The position numbers were made by a program, and so were the translations under genes. 32,438 nucleotides of DNA from a virus, in IMG/VR virus record IMGVR_UViG_3300030419_005498, positions 1-32,438 of that record. One strand, given 5' to 3'. Numbering within the stretch: the stretch's first letter is position 1; each line of letters opens with the position of its first letter. The notes under the pieces were generated by a model. The model was not told the DNA's origin, did not search any database, and was given only the letters and a program-made list of their open reading frames with translations. Below are positions 1 to 7,967 of this stretch, one piece after another.

Positions 1-260
1 GTCCCCCTTATTTGTGTATTAGCCCCATTAAAGAGCATACAATTTTGATCCGTAATAAAAAAATTATCTCCAGTATTAGCTAATCCAAAAACCGACCTCC
101 CATTAGTTAATAAGGAACCAGTAAAAGCAAAGTCTCCCGTTAGACCTTTTGATAAATTCATTTTAACCCCAGTATCCGTCTGGGTAATATTGAAGTCGCC
201 AGAATCACTGAAAAAAGTGGCTAATTGAATCTGTTCAGGTTGAATTTTGTTAAAGGCCAT
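1..260 (-). CDS. Partial virion/tail-fibre-like protein (5' end only)
   Basis: The first 86 codons of a minus-strand gene run off the left edge. It starts at the ATG complementary to 258-260 and begins MAFNKIQPEQIQLATFFSD, followed by FNITQTDTGVKMNLSKGL and a G/T/N-rich stretch. Openings of the form 'NKIQPEQIQLxxFxSxSGDF' are, from memory, typical of phage tail-fibre or other distal virion proteins that decorate an attachment head with beta-rich repeats; I did not confirm this by search. It points away from the plus-strand operon at 299 and shares a 38-bp intergenic gap with it. It is on the same strand as the structural cluster, so it is probably the continuation of the tail module beyond the inserted plus-strand island. 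No Shine-Dalgarno sequence precedes the start; a GTGTAA box lies 25 bases upstream. The frame is solid; the function is tentative. Confidence 0.65.
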   Translation of the reverse strand, partial: MAFNKIQPEQIQLATFFSDSGDFNITQTDTGVKMNLSKGLTGDFAFTGSLLTNGRSVFGLANTGDNFFITDQNCMLFNGANTQIRG

Positions 261-298
261 AATACAATAGATTATCTTTAATAGATTACACGAATTCA
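261..298. promoter_or_regulatory. Divergent intergenic gap with start signals for both strands
   Basis: These 38 A+T-rich bases are the only DNA between the divergent starts at 260 (minus) and 299 (plus), so control signals for one or both units are expected here. It holds a 9-bp direct repeat (AATAGATTA at 266-274 and 280-288) and, on the minus strand, a GTGTAA box (286-291). No convincing sigma-70 -35/-10 pair and no Shine-Dalgarno sequence can be seen for either gene. That it is a promoter/operator is inferred from position only. Confidence 0.4.
266..288. repeat. Two direct copies of AATAGATTA, 14-bp period
   Basis: AATAGATTA occurs at 266-274 and again at 280-288. The copies are exact over 9 bases and spaced 14 bases start to start. 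The pair fills most of the divergent intergenic gap and could be a tandem binding site for a regulator of both directions. In such A+T-rich DNA chance is not excluded. Confidence 0.5.
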
Positions 299-865
299 AT
301 GAAATTTACTCTTTATAAGCCAAACTCTAAAAACACAGGGGCAGCCTTTAGCTTTGATTTAGCTAAAGACAAGAAAGGGAACGCAGTTATGTATGTATCC
401 ATGATCCAACAGCACAGTTGGAATGATCAGACAAAAAGTGCCTCCTTTAAGGAAAATGCTAAAAATCCTGAAAAATCTGGCACCATTAAACTTTCCCCGA
501 CTGAGGCTGGAGAGGTTCTTTCGTCCTTTAAAACAAGAATCCCCTTTGTGGCATTCCACCGCAGAGGAGAAGACACTACCATTATTAGGTTTACTCCGTG
601 GGATAAAAAAAGGAAGGTAATGGAAAAAGAAGGGGAAAAATGGCACACTACCCCAGCCTTTGGCCTTACCGTTACAAGAAACTCATCTCAGACATTTAAA
701 CTGCCGCTAGAAGCTGGAGAAACGGAAGCTCTCTCTGAATTACTTAAAAAGTATATTTTAGATTCTTTTGTTATTAATGATTCTTATAAAGTTCAAGCCC
801 CGAAACAAGAGGCTCGCGAACCCGAAGAAGCCGTTGAACTTGAAGATTTAGATGTCCCATTCTAA
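299..865 (+). CDS. Putative single-stranded DNA-binding protein with SSB-like acidic tail
   Basis: This 188-residue protein is the first gene of the plus-strand operon. It has a beta-rich body (MKFTLYKPNSKNTGAAFSFD, then a FVAFHRR/TTIIRFTPW strand region around residues 82-101). It ends in a charged linker and an acidic tip, EEAVELEDLDVPF. Bacterial and phage SSBs end in an acidic tail with a terminal D-[ILV]-P-F that recruits repair and replication partners; this protein ends in exactly D-V-P-F. The body does not look like the usual OB-fold SSB; a compact PC4/Whirly-like ssDNA-binding fold is possible but unproven. It overlaps the next gene by 14 bases, implying coupled translation, and the same operon ends with a candidate annealing protein, which supports a DNA-replication/recombination role. 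No Shine-Dalgarno sequence precedes the ATG. Confidence 0.6.
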   Translation: MKFTLYKPNSKNTGAAFSFDLAKDKKGNAVMYVSMIQQHSWNDQTKSASFKENAKNPEKSGTIKLSPTEAGEVLSSFKTRIPFVAFHRRGEDTTIIRFTPWDKKRKVMEKEGEKWHTTPAFGLTVTRNSSQTFKLPLEAGETEALSELLKKYILDSFVINDSYKVQAPKQEAREPEEAVELEDLDVPF

Positions 866-2555
866 AAAACTAAAAGTTTTAGTCCACTCTAACCAAAGTA
901 GATTGGTAACGGGTTTCGGCAAAAATGCCAGAAACATACTCCTAGCTCTCCATAAAGATCCAGACATAGAAGTTGTAGAGGCGGGTAATGGAGCTAAGTT
1001 CGGGGCAGATTTATTAACTCCGTGGGAGTCTTATGGAACCCACCCCACTGACCCTAATGTCCTACAGTTTATTCATGGAGATGGAGGGAAAGAAAGAATG
1101 GCTTCTTATGGTTTCTATACCATAGATGAAATTGTTGAAAAATGTAAACCCGATATTTATTTGGGTATTGAAGATATTTGGGCTTTTTCAGAATATCACA
1201 CTAAGCCGTGGTGGAATAAAATAAATAAGGTTTTATGGACCACTCTTGATAGCTTGCCAATTTTAGATCAAGCTCGGCAAATGGAACCACACTGCGACAA
1301 AATGCTCGTCTGGGCTTCTTTCGCAGAAAAGGCCATGAAGGAGCTTGGGCATAAAAATGTCCAGACCATACACGGCGCAGTTGATTATACTAATTTTAAG
1401 CCTCTGAAAAACAGAGAGAAAATTAGAGAGGATTTTGGGCTAAATGATTCTTTCGTAATAGGTTATGTATTTAAAAACCAATTAAGAAAATCTGTCCCTA
1501 ATTTATTACAAGGTTTCAAAATTTTTAAAGAAAAAAATCCAGAAGTAAAAGCGAAGTTGCTCCTTCACACGGACTGGGGAGAGAGGGGGTGGGATATCCC
1601 TCGCTATATTCAGGAAATGAAATTAGATCCCAAGGATATTCTTTCTACTTATGTGTGCCACTCTTGTGATTTTTATTTTATATCCCACTACCAAGGAGAA
1701 GATAAAAACTGTCCTCGGTGCGGTGCTGAAAAAACCTTTAAAACAAAAACAAGCAATAAAGGGGTTGGTGAAAAACAATTAAACGAAATCTATAATTGTA
1801 TGGATGTTTATTGTCATCCCTTTACTAGTGGAGGGCAAGAACTACCGATACAAGAAGCAAAAGCTGCGGGTCTAGTAACTCTTGTTACAGAATACTCCTG
1901 TGGAACGGATTCTTGTTATGAACATCAGGGGGGAATTCCTCTTGCATGGAACGAATATAGAGAACCTCACACACAATTTATCAAAGCATCAACCTGCCCA
2001 CATGACATAGCGAGAAAGTTAAGCCGCGTTTATCATATGGATGAAACTGAGAAATATGATCTTTCGAGAAAGGGAATGAGTTATGTTAAGGACAAATTTT
2101 CTGTTCAAAACATAGCAAATAAACTAAAAAAAACATTATTATCCCTCAAAAAACCAACGATCAAAAACGAAGATAAAACCAATAACAATAAGACCGTAGA
2201 TCTAGGTGATTTACTCGATGATGAAGGGGCTGAAAAAAGAATAGCTGTTGTCCTTCCCGAATCTGCGGGAGATTTGCTAATTCTTAATTCCCTAATGGAA
2301 AACTTAAAGACATTATATCCTGATAAAAATATATATGTTTTTACAAAACCTGAATTCTATCAAATGATAGAAGACAATCCCAATGTTCATAAGATGCTTC
2401 CTTATCAGCAAAATGTAGAAAACTTGTTATTTCTTGAGGGGAGGGGTTCCTACGAAGGCTATTTTGAATTAGCCTTTCTTCCAAACATAGGAACGCAGAG
2501 ACATTTAAACTATCTCCATAATGGTAAAGACAAAACCCAATTTGAACTAAGATGA
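852..2555 (+). CDS. GT4-type glycosyltransferase fused to N-terminal half of a GT9 domain
   Basis: This is a 567-residue protein. Residues 1 to about 435 form a GT-B retaining glycosyltransferase of the GT4 kind: an N-terminal Rossmann start (LKVLVHSNQSRLVTGFGKNA), and a C-terminal donor-binding region with GGQELPIQEAKAAG at 327-340, where the last E (335) matches the second glutamate of the EX7E motif while the first position appears to be G. A zinc-ribbon-like insert sits at 269-290 (C269-x2-C272, C287-x2-C290). After a lysine/asparagine linker, residues about 462-567 (KRIAVVLPESAGDLLILNSL...) match the first Rossmann half of GT9 heptosyltransferases and then stop. The next gene begins with the other half. 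The stop overlaps the next start (ATGA). Transfer of a sugar to a virion, cell-surface or DNA target is inferred; donor and acceptor are unknown. Confidence 0.8.
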   Translation: MSHSKKLKVLVHSNQSRLVTGFGKNARNILLALHKDPDIEVVEAGNGAKFGADLLTPWESYGTHPTDPNVLQFIHGDGGKERMASYGFYTIDEIVEKCKPDIYLGIEDIWAFSEYHTKPWWNKINKVLWTTLDSLPILDQARQMEPHCDKMLVWASFAEKAMKELGHKNVQTIHGAVDYTNFKPLKNREKIREDFGLNDSFVIGYVFKNQLRKSVPNLLQGFKIFKEKNPEVKAKLLLHTDWGERGWDIPRYIQEMKLDPKDILSTYVCHSCDFYFISHYQGEDKNCPRCGAEKTFKTKTSNKGVGEKQLNEIYNCMDVYCHPFTSGGQELPIQEAKAAGLVTLVTEYSCGTDSCYEHQGGIPLAWNEYREPHTQFIKASTCPHDIARKLSRVYHMDETEKYDLSRKGMSYVKDKFSVQNIANKLKKTLLSLKKPTIKNEDKTNNNKTVDLGDLLDDEGAEKRIAVVLPESAGDLLILNSLMENLKTLYPDKNIYVFTKPEFYQMIEDNPNVHKMLPYQQNVENLLFLEGRGSYEGYFELAFLPNIGTQRHLNYLHNGKDKTQFELR

Positions 2556-3676
2556 GCCACCTAGCAGAAGAGTATGCAAAATCTTGCGGTGTTAAGATAG
2601 GTAAACCTGTTTTAAATCCTCATTATTTTCCTGTTTTACATGACAAGTATATCACAATTCACAATGATAAAAAAGTTCAAGCAAAGGAATACGACATGTG
2701 GCCAGATGTTATTGAACTTATTAGACCCTTTCTTGGAGAAATAAAAATAATTCAAATAGGGGCTTTTGGAGAGCCAACTATTTTTGGGGTTGACAGCCAC
2801 ATCCCTACAAACTCCTTAAAACAATCTTCTTACATAATTAAAAACTCTCTAGCACATGTTGGGATTGATAGCGTCCCCGTTCATATTGCCTCGGCATTTG
2901 ATAAGCCAGTAGTTGGTATTTATGCACACACTTATGCCAACACTTGTTGTCCACTATGGAATGATAAATCAAAATTTATAACAATCGAGTCTGATAGAGG
3001 AGGAAATAAGCCCAGCTTTTCTCTGGAAGAACACCCAAAAACAATTAATTTTATTAAACCAGAAAAAATTGCCCAAGCTGTCCTTGATGTTTTAGGAATA
3101 GAAGAAAAAATAAATCACAAAACTATCTTTATCGGAAATAACTACACATCCAAATTTTTAGAAGTAATACCAATATCAGAACCAAGGCTTATACCTAGCC
3201 CCATTGATGTTAGAATGGATATTGCTCATAACGAACAAAATCTTTCTTTTATAGTCAGAGATTATGAAGTGGAGGTCACACTCTCTAAACCTATTGACAA
3301 GAAGTTCCTTGCTTGCGGTAGAATTAAAAAAATAGCTTATAAAACTGACAGATTTGATCCAGAGTTTTGTGATCTAATGAAAGCTCATGCAATCCCCCAC
3401 GCTCTTATATGCACCTCCCCTGAAACCCTTTCTGAAGAAAGAGAAAAGAACTTTGACCTTTTAATTAATTATTTAAATGAGGAAGAGATAATTTTAAATA
3501 ATAAAAAAAGAATCAAGGTCGATGATTTTAGTAAAATCAAAATAAAAAGCGGCAAAACAGTTGTTTCTGGCCAACAAGCCTATGAAACTTTCTTTGATTT
3601 AAACGATAGGAAAAATTTAGATCATTTTTATCTTGATTTAGATTATTTCAGGGTTTACACTGAAGAAGATGAGTAA
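2552..3676 (+). CDS. C-terminal half of GT9-like glycosyltransferase plus unknown domain
   Basis: This is a 374-residue protein starting at an ATGA overlap with the GT4/GT9 gene. Residues 1-185 look like the second half of a GT9 (heptosyltransferase-type) enzyme. MSHLAEEYAKSCGV resembles the inter-domain helix, and HVGIDSVPVHIASAFDKPVV at 102-121 matches the donor-site signature (in the family usually nDSGPmHlAaalg.P). It lacks the first Rossmann half, which is at the end of the preceding protein, so the two may have to associate to form one active site. Residues about 190-374 are an unrecognised domain (IFIGNNYTSKFLEVIP..., ending YFRVYTEEDE). The frame upstream of the ATG is closed by TGA at 2543, and I see no slippery site, so this is a coupled start rather than a frameshift. 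It overlaps the next gene by 8 bases. Confidence 0.7.
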   Translation: MSHLAEEYAKSCGVKIGKPVLNPHYFPVLHDKYITIHNDKKVQAKEYDMWPDVIELIRPFLGEIKIIQIGAFGEPTIFGVDSHIPTNSLKQSSYIIKNSLAHVGIDSVPVHIASAFDKPVVGIYAHTYANTCCPLWNDKSKFITIESDRGGNKPSFSLEEHPKTINFIKPEKIAQAVLDVLGIEEKINHKTIFIGNNYTSKFLEVIPISEPRLIPSPIDVRMDIAHNEQNLSFIVRDYEVEVTLSKPIDKKFLACGRIKKIAYKTDRFDPEFCDLMKAHAIPHALICTSPETLSEEREKNFDLLINYLNEEEIILNNKKRIKVDDFSKIKIKSGKTVVSGQQAYETFFDLNDRKNLDHFYLDLDYFRVYTEEDE

Positions 3677-4448
3677 GAAAAAGATCTACGGACCAGATAT
3701 CTACAAGCGTAACGGGCATGGATTGCTTGAAAATGTAGATTATGAATTTAATGAAGATGGCTCTGTCAATTGGAGGGCCATGATTAAGGAGGAATTTCTC
3801 TATCCCAATAAGGATTGGTTTGCGTCTAGGAAGAAAGATGTCCCTAGTTCTGTTGACGGTCTTTCTGATAAACAGCTTCTCATTATGCTTGGCGGCATCA
3901 AAGAGTTAGCCAAAATGAGGGGCTACCACTCTATTGACTTTACAGTAACTAATGTTTCAAGTGATTATGTCACCGCAAAATGCCAGATAGACTGGATAGA
4001 AAATTATGAGAGCGCGAATATTGGAATATATCCTCGATATACAGATGTAGCCAATGCCACTCTTGCAAATACAGATAACTTCTGTGCTAAATTTCTAGAA
4101 ACAATCGCTTGTAATCGTGCTTTTGTCCGTTGTGTGCGTAATTATCTCAATATCCACATTGTGGGCGCAGATGAGATTGATAAGTCAAAAGGAGCCAATA
4201 ATTCCAATACCGTGGAATATGATGCCTCTAGCGACTCCGCTATGCTCCCATTAACGCCCTCAGGGACGCTCCAGAAGGCTTTGAGCGATGACAATGGGGT
4301 AAACTCCTTTGATGAGTTTAAGGCTCTTCTACGGGCATTCTGGAAGGAGGACATTTACCGCAATGAAGAGGCGGCAGTTTGGGAATCCTATGAGGATATT
4401 CCCGCCAAGGAATGCAGAAAGCTCATCGCGATCTGCAAGAAATCATAG
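3669..4448 (+). CDS. Putative Rad52-like single-strand annealing protein
   Basis: This is a 259-residue protein, last of the plus-strand operon. The core (about residues 65-168) runs helix (KQLLIMLGGIKELAKMRGY), strands (SIDFTVTNVSSDYVTAKCQI), then a long helix with regularly spaced arginines (ETIACNRAFVRCVRNYLNI). This order, and the 'ETxAxxRAxxRxxRxxL' helix in particular, resembles phage Rad52-superfamily annealing proteins, in which the helix contributes to the DNA-binding ring. The C-terminus (about 205-259) is a separate acidic/helical segment. The operon starts with an SSB-tailed protein, a common partner of annealing proteins. This is pattern recognition only; a structure comparison would decide. 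Its sequence looks less A+T-rich than the two glycosyltransferase genes. It ends inside the convergent tail gene (6-bp overlap). Confidence 0.45.
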   Translation: MSKKKIYGPDIYKRNGHGLLENVDYEFNEDGSVNWRAMIKEEFLYPNKDWFASRKKDVPSSVDGLSDKQLLIMLGGIKELAKMRGYHSIDFTVTNVSSDYVTAKCQIDWIENYESANIGIYPRYTDVANATLANTDNFCAKFLETIACNRAFVRCVRNYLNIHIVGADEIDKSKGANNSNTVEYDASSDSAMLPLTPSGTLQKALSDDNGVNSFDEFKALLRAFWKEDIYRNEEAAVWESYEDIPAKECRKLIAICKKS

Positions 4449-7127
4449 GCCAAGCACGTTCTTTTGACCAGCACTCAGCCACGAAGCTACCCCCTTTGAG
4501 GTTACCACTGCCTCATTAGCTTTGTTAAGCAAGAATGATTGACTTGGTGGGAGCAACTTAATAGTAGACTCGTTGATTGTGGTGGTAATACCGTCACCAG
4601 CTACGCGAATAGATAAACTGGTTATAGTTGGGGTATATTCTGGGATATGTAAACCATACATGGTTTTAACACTAGTTTTAGTGCTACTCGGTTCTTCTTC
4701 GTATTCCCCTTTTATTTTTTCTAGGGCAATCATTTCTGTGACTCCACCAGAATGACTAGATAAACTTAAGTCATTTAACATATTATATTCGGGGCCGCTC
4801 ACTCGGAAATATTTCAAATCAAACCTGTCAAAAAGTTCTGCCATTTTGTTTGCATCAGAAGAGCTTTCAGACATATCATTGTCCTCCTTTTCCTCTTCAA
4901 ATGGATCATCAATAATCTTATTAACTCTTGTTTTGGTTCTTTTATATTCCATCGGGAGACTTTTGCTTAGTAATAGCTTGGCTTTTTTATAGTTACTCCA
5001 AGATAAACTAACCGCATCATTGATGAAAAAATCATGATGGCCTTCTTTTAGAGCCACTGTGGGTCCACCCAAGAGCAAATGATCTTTCCCACCTGCATTT
5101 TCACCCTCTAAAAACTCCAACATTTTTAACCCCCTAAAGTCAACCATCATATCATTTTCTTGTCCGTTTTTTCTCTCTAATTTAGGGAGATTACGAATCG
5201 CTATAAAATGAAAATCGTTGACAGCTTCTGTTTTCATAAAGCCATCTTGAACCGCTTTGGTCGCCAACCACAAATCTCTAACCTTCAATCTACTCTTAAC
5301 CTTCAAGATACTCAATACGTCCCAAAGCTGAGAAAGATCATCTATATCTTTTATTAAGGTGTCCCCATCAACAGGTCCAACAATAGTTAGGTTATTTGTA
5401 TTTTGAAATTGCATTCTTTCTACCCTGTATCGACCATAAGGGTTTGAAACATAAACCCCTCCAGCTATAGCATAAAAAGCTTTCATAAATGTATATAAAT
5501 CGCTCTGTGAGGGTCGCGTCATTTTTACATTATGTTTGCCCAAATCTGAATTACAGCTAATGTATTGGAATTGGTTGTCATAACGATCATAAACATCATC
5601 CTTGGCTGGTCCAAATTTAAGAGCAGACCTACGTCTTTTCTGGCTTTTTGCTTTTTGCTTACCTCGCCAAACATACGCCAGTGCTCCTTTCTTTTTTGGG
5701 TCATGATTTTTGGGTTTTGGACCCCAATCCCATGTCTGATAATTGCGAGGCTGTCCCCAATATAAACCACCATACTGCAAGGTGCTGGAATCCATATTAG
5801 CATTGAACGCATCTGGGTTATCCAAAGCCATACCCCACCTGTTGCAATTGTCGTCTGGGTTTCGCCATTTAGGATCATAATTATCATGCAATAACCTAAA
5901 CATAAACTTATCGAATGTTTCAGGGTCATCGCTACCTTGGTTAAATAGCGCGAATAAAGCTCCTATTTCTTCCTCGAAATACCATTTGCCAGTTTCAGTG
6001 TCTCTTCTCCCGAAGTCAGGGTATTCTACATCAGCAAGAATATCGTATCTTTTAAAGAATACTCTTTTAGGTCTGTCTTCATCCTTGGGTTCTTTATCCT
6101 CTTTCTTCTCGCCTGTTCCTGCAAAAACATTTACAATTTTGGGTGATTTGAGACTTTCTGTGAAACTAGCGTTAACCATGTTTTCGTCCTGATTTTCACT
6201 TTTTGTATAATCTGTAATTTCAAGCTGGCTAGCTTCTTGGGTATTAATAAACGAAAGATATCCATTAAAAGGATTAACAAACCAAAAATAACCAAAATAA
6301 GAGGCCACTGTCCCGACTACACTCTCCAGAGTCCCGCTTGCTTCGAATAAAACATTATCAGCCCCCTCTGCATCACTTAAATTGTTTTCGGGGTCCATTT
6401 GGACGTTAGCCAAACTTAACATTGAGAAAAAGTCCGTTAAGGTATATCCAAGTTTTAAATCATATTGCTGTAAATCAGGACCACCAAAAAAAACATTATT
6501 TTCATTTCTAAATCCCTTATACATCGCACTGACAGCCTCGTCGTTTAAGGATAGATTTTCCTGAAGCTCCCTGTTGTTATATACTAGGTTTATTTTTATA
6601 CCATCATACTCAGCCGCTGATTCAAAATTATATATTCTACCCGCAGCTATAATGGAACCATGTTTGACTGGAGGTAAAGATGGAAAGGGGAACTCTCTCC
6701 CTAAACTGTCTTTAATGTTAGGCGAGTTTATTACTTCACTAAAGAAGGGGACTTCCCCTCCATACACTCTGGATGTATTTGAAGGATCGACTGCACCAAA
6801 ATCTAGAGTCCCACGGGGTCCACAATCGCGCCCTCTAACTAACACCATATGAGATTTTAATAATAAAGAGGTTTTATCGACATACTTTCTGGTTCTTGAT
6901 GTAAAATTTGGTTGTGCAGCCGTAGAAATTTCAGTGCAAACAAAATTAGACATTAAATCATTTAGTGAATCATTAGAAAAGGCATTAAAATCACCCATAT
7001 CTCCTATTACGACACCCATGTCGCCTCCTGTTTGAACACTTTTAGCATTCAAAAAGGTTCCCAGAGTAGCACTATGCCCTCCTCCACTATTAGTGAAATT
7101 AAGATCTACTGTTTGTATTGCTTCCAT
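4443..7127 (-). CDS. Putative baseplate hub / tail tip protein
   Basis: This is an 894-residue virion protein, last gene before the plus-strand island. Residues 227-297 (LGYTLTDFFSMLSLANVQMD ... TLESVVGTVASYFGYFWFVNPFNGYLSF) look like the 'evaluate domain with a narrow pocket' segment of tail hub proteins, where a helix and the phrase 'Y[FW]xxxPxxGxLxF' recur. A very basic stretch (KQKAKSQKRRRSALKFG) lies mid-protein, and an acidic stretch (DDPFEEEKEDNDMSESSSD) lies later. The order after tape measure and several beta-rich tail proteins fits a hub or tip component that contacts the host. The ATG directly abuts the stop of the gene upstream (TAGATG). Its stop overlaps that of the plus-strand gene. 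Role is tentative; that it is a tail virion protein is likely from position. Confidence 0.6.
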   Translation of the reverse strand: MEAIQTVDLNFTNSGGGHSATLGTFLNAKSVQTGGDMGVVIGDMGDFNAFSNDSLNDLMSNFVCTEISTAAQPNFTSRTRKYVDKTSLLLKSHMVLVRGRDCGPRGTLDFGAVDPSNTSRVYGGEVPFFSEVINSPNIKDSLGREFPFPSLPPVKHGSIIAAGRIYNFESAAEYDGIKINLVYNNRELQENLSLNDEAVSAMYKGFRNENNVFFGGPDLQQYDLKLGYTLTDFFSMLSLANVQMDPENNLSDAEGADNVLFEASGTLESVVGTVASYFGYFWFVNPFNGYLSFINTQEASQLEITDYTKSENQDENMVNASFTESLKSPKIVNVFAGTGEKKEDKEPKDEDRPKRVFFKRYDILADVEYPDFGRRDTETGKWYFEEEIGALFALFNQGSDDPETFDKFMFRLLHDNYDPKWRNPDDNCNRWGMALDNPDAFNANMDSSTLQYGGLYWGQPRNYQTWDWGPKPKNHDPKKKGALAYVWRGKQKAKSQKRRRSALKFGPAKDDVYDRYDNQFQYISCNSDLGKHNVKMTRPSQSDLYTFMKAFYAIAGGVYVSNPYGRYRVERMQFQNTNNLTIVGPVDGDTLIKDIDDLSQLWDVLSILKVKSRLKVRDLWLATKAVQDGFMKTEAVNDFHFIAIRNLPKLERKNGQENDMMVDFRGLKMLEFLEGENAGGKDHLLLGGPTVALKEGHHDFFINDAVSLSWSNYKKAKLLLSKSLPMEYKRTKTRVNKIIDDPFEEEKEDNDMSESSSDANKMAELFDRFDLKYFRVSGPEYNMLNDLSLSSHSGGVTEMIALEKIKGEYEEEPSSTKTSVKTMYGLHIPEYTPTITSLSIRVAGDGITTTINESTIKLLPPSQSFLLNKANEAVVTSKGVASWLSAGQKNVLGL

Positions 7128-7967
7128 CTATAGGTTTAAATCTTTGGTAGTAGCGTTTGTGGGTGGTCCTCCACTAATCAGTGCAGAAACCCCCGACTTT
7201 ATAATAGTTACACCTGTATAAAGCTCTAGATAGTTATCTTTAAGCTCTTGTAGGCCATTTATGTAATGGATTGTTCTGCCTTCGATAAAACCAGTATCGC
7301 TATATAAATCAGGATTAGAACCAGTTACAGAGACAGTCCTATCTCTTTTCTTATATGCAGTGTATTTAAATTCATTTTTATTGGAAGCAGTAACAACTCC
7401 CCCCACATTTGCCGCAGTCCCAAATCTAGGTATAAAATCTGTCCCATCAGTCCCCAGTGAAACGCCGACTCCGACCCCTGAATAAACTTTTTGACCATTT
7501 AAAAAATAATCGCAATGACTGAACACTGCGCTAGTCCCAATACCCCCACGAATACTCCCCCTTAGAGAGTCTCCTAAATCTCCCGTTGCGGCAAAATTTC
7601 CTCCAGTTATTACTTGGTAGTTTAATTTATAATTACTTTTAACTGGAGTAGTCTTTGAAAAATACAGTTTAGATCTGCTGATTGTATCAGCCTCTTGCCC
7701 TTTTATGAAGAAGTCCCCAGTTTTATTCTGATAAGAAATTGAATTTACTGCTTGTCCAGTAATTGGAACTTCTTGCAACAAGGTCTGACCACCCATTGAT
7801 AACTGTATATTGGTTTGACCAGTAACAAGTTCCCTGTCATAGAAGAAAATTCCCCTTGTTCCAGCCGCCTTTATATTTCCAGAATTAAAGATATTTGTGT
7901 GCAACTGTGCTGAAGAGCACCCAGATATAGTCGAGTCTCCAGTAGATAAAACTTTATCGTAAATCAT
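7128..7967 (-). CDS. Tail virion protein, beta-rich, unknown role
   Basis: This is a 279-residue protein, rich in G, S, T and N with alternating hydrophobic residues, the style of beta-sandwich or fibre-like tail proteins. Near its end it has HYINGLQELKDNYLELYTGV, a short 'xxxNGxxxxxxxYxE' phrase like those in tail tip and fibre proteins that end in repeated small domains; an earlier DYFLNGQKVYSGVGVGVSLG is similar. It starts at an ATG whose codon overlaps the stop of the 7964-9400 gene (ATGA), and a fortuitous GGAG lies five bases upstream, the only Shine-Dalgarno-like site among the tail genes. It probably assembles with the neighbouring tail proteins at the distal end. No enzymatic motif is visible. 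Confidence 0.55.
   Translation of the reverse strand: MIYDKVLSTGDSTISGCSSAQLHTNIFNSGNIKAAGTRGIFFYDRELVTGQTNIQLSMGGQTLLQEVPITGQAVNSISYQNKTGDFFIKGQEADTISRSKLYFSKTTPVKSNYKLNYQVITGGNFAATGDLGDSLRGSIRGGIGTSAVFSHCDYFLNGQKVYSGVGVGVSLGTDGTDFIPRFGTAANVGGVVTASNKNEFKYTAYKKRDRTVSVTGSNPDLYSDTGFIEGRTIHYINGLQELKDNYLELYTGVTIIKSGVSALISGGPPTNATTKDLNL

Noticed and set aside
2543-2555. Programmed -1 frameshift joining the GT4/GT9 and GT9 proteins
   Set aside because: The second frame is closed by TGA at 2543-2545 and only two codons separate it from the first stop, with no slippery heptamer; a coupled ATGA restart is simpler.
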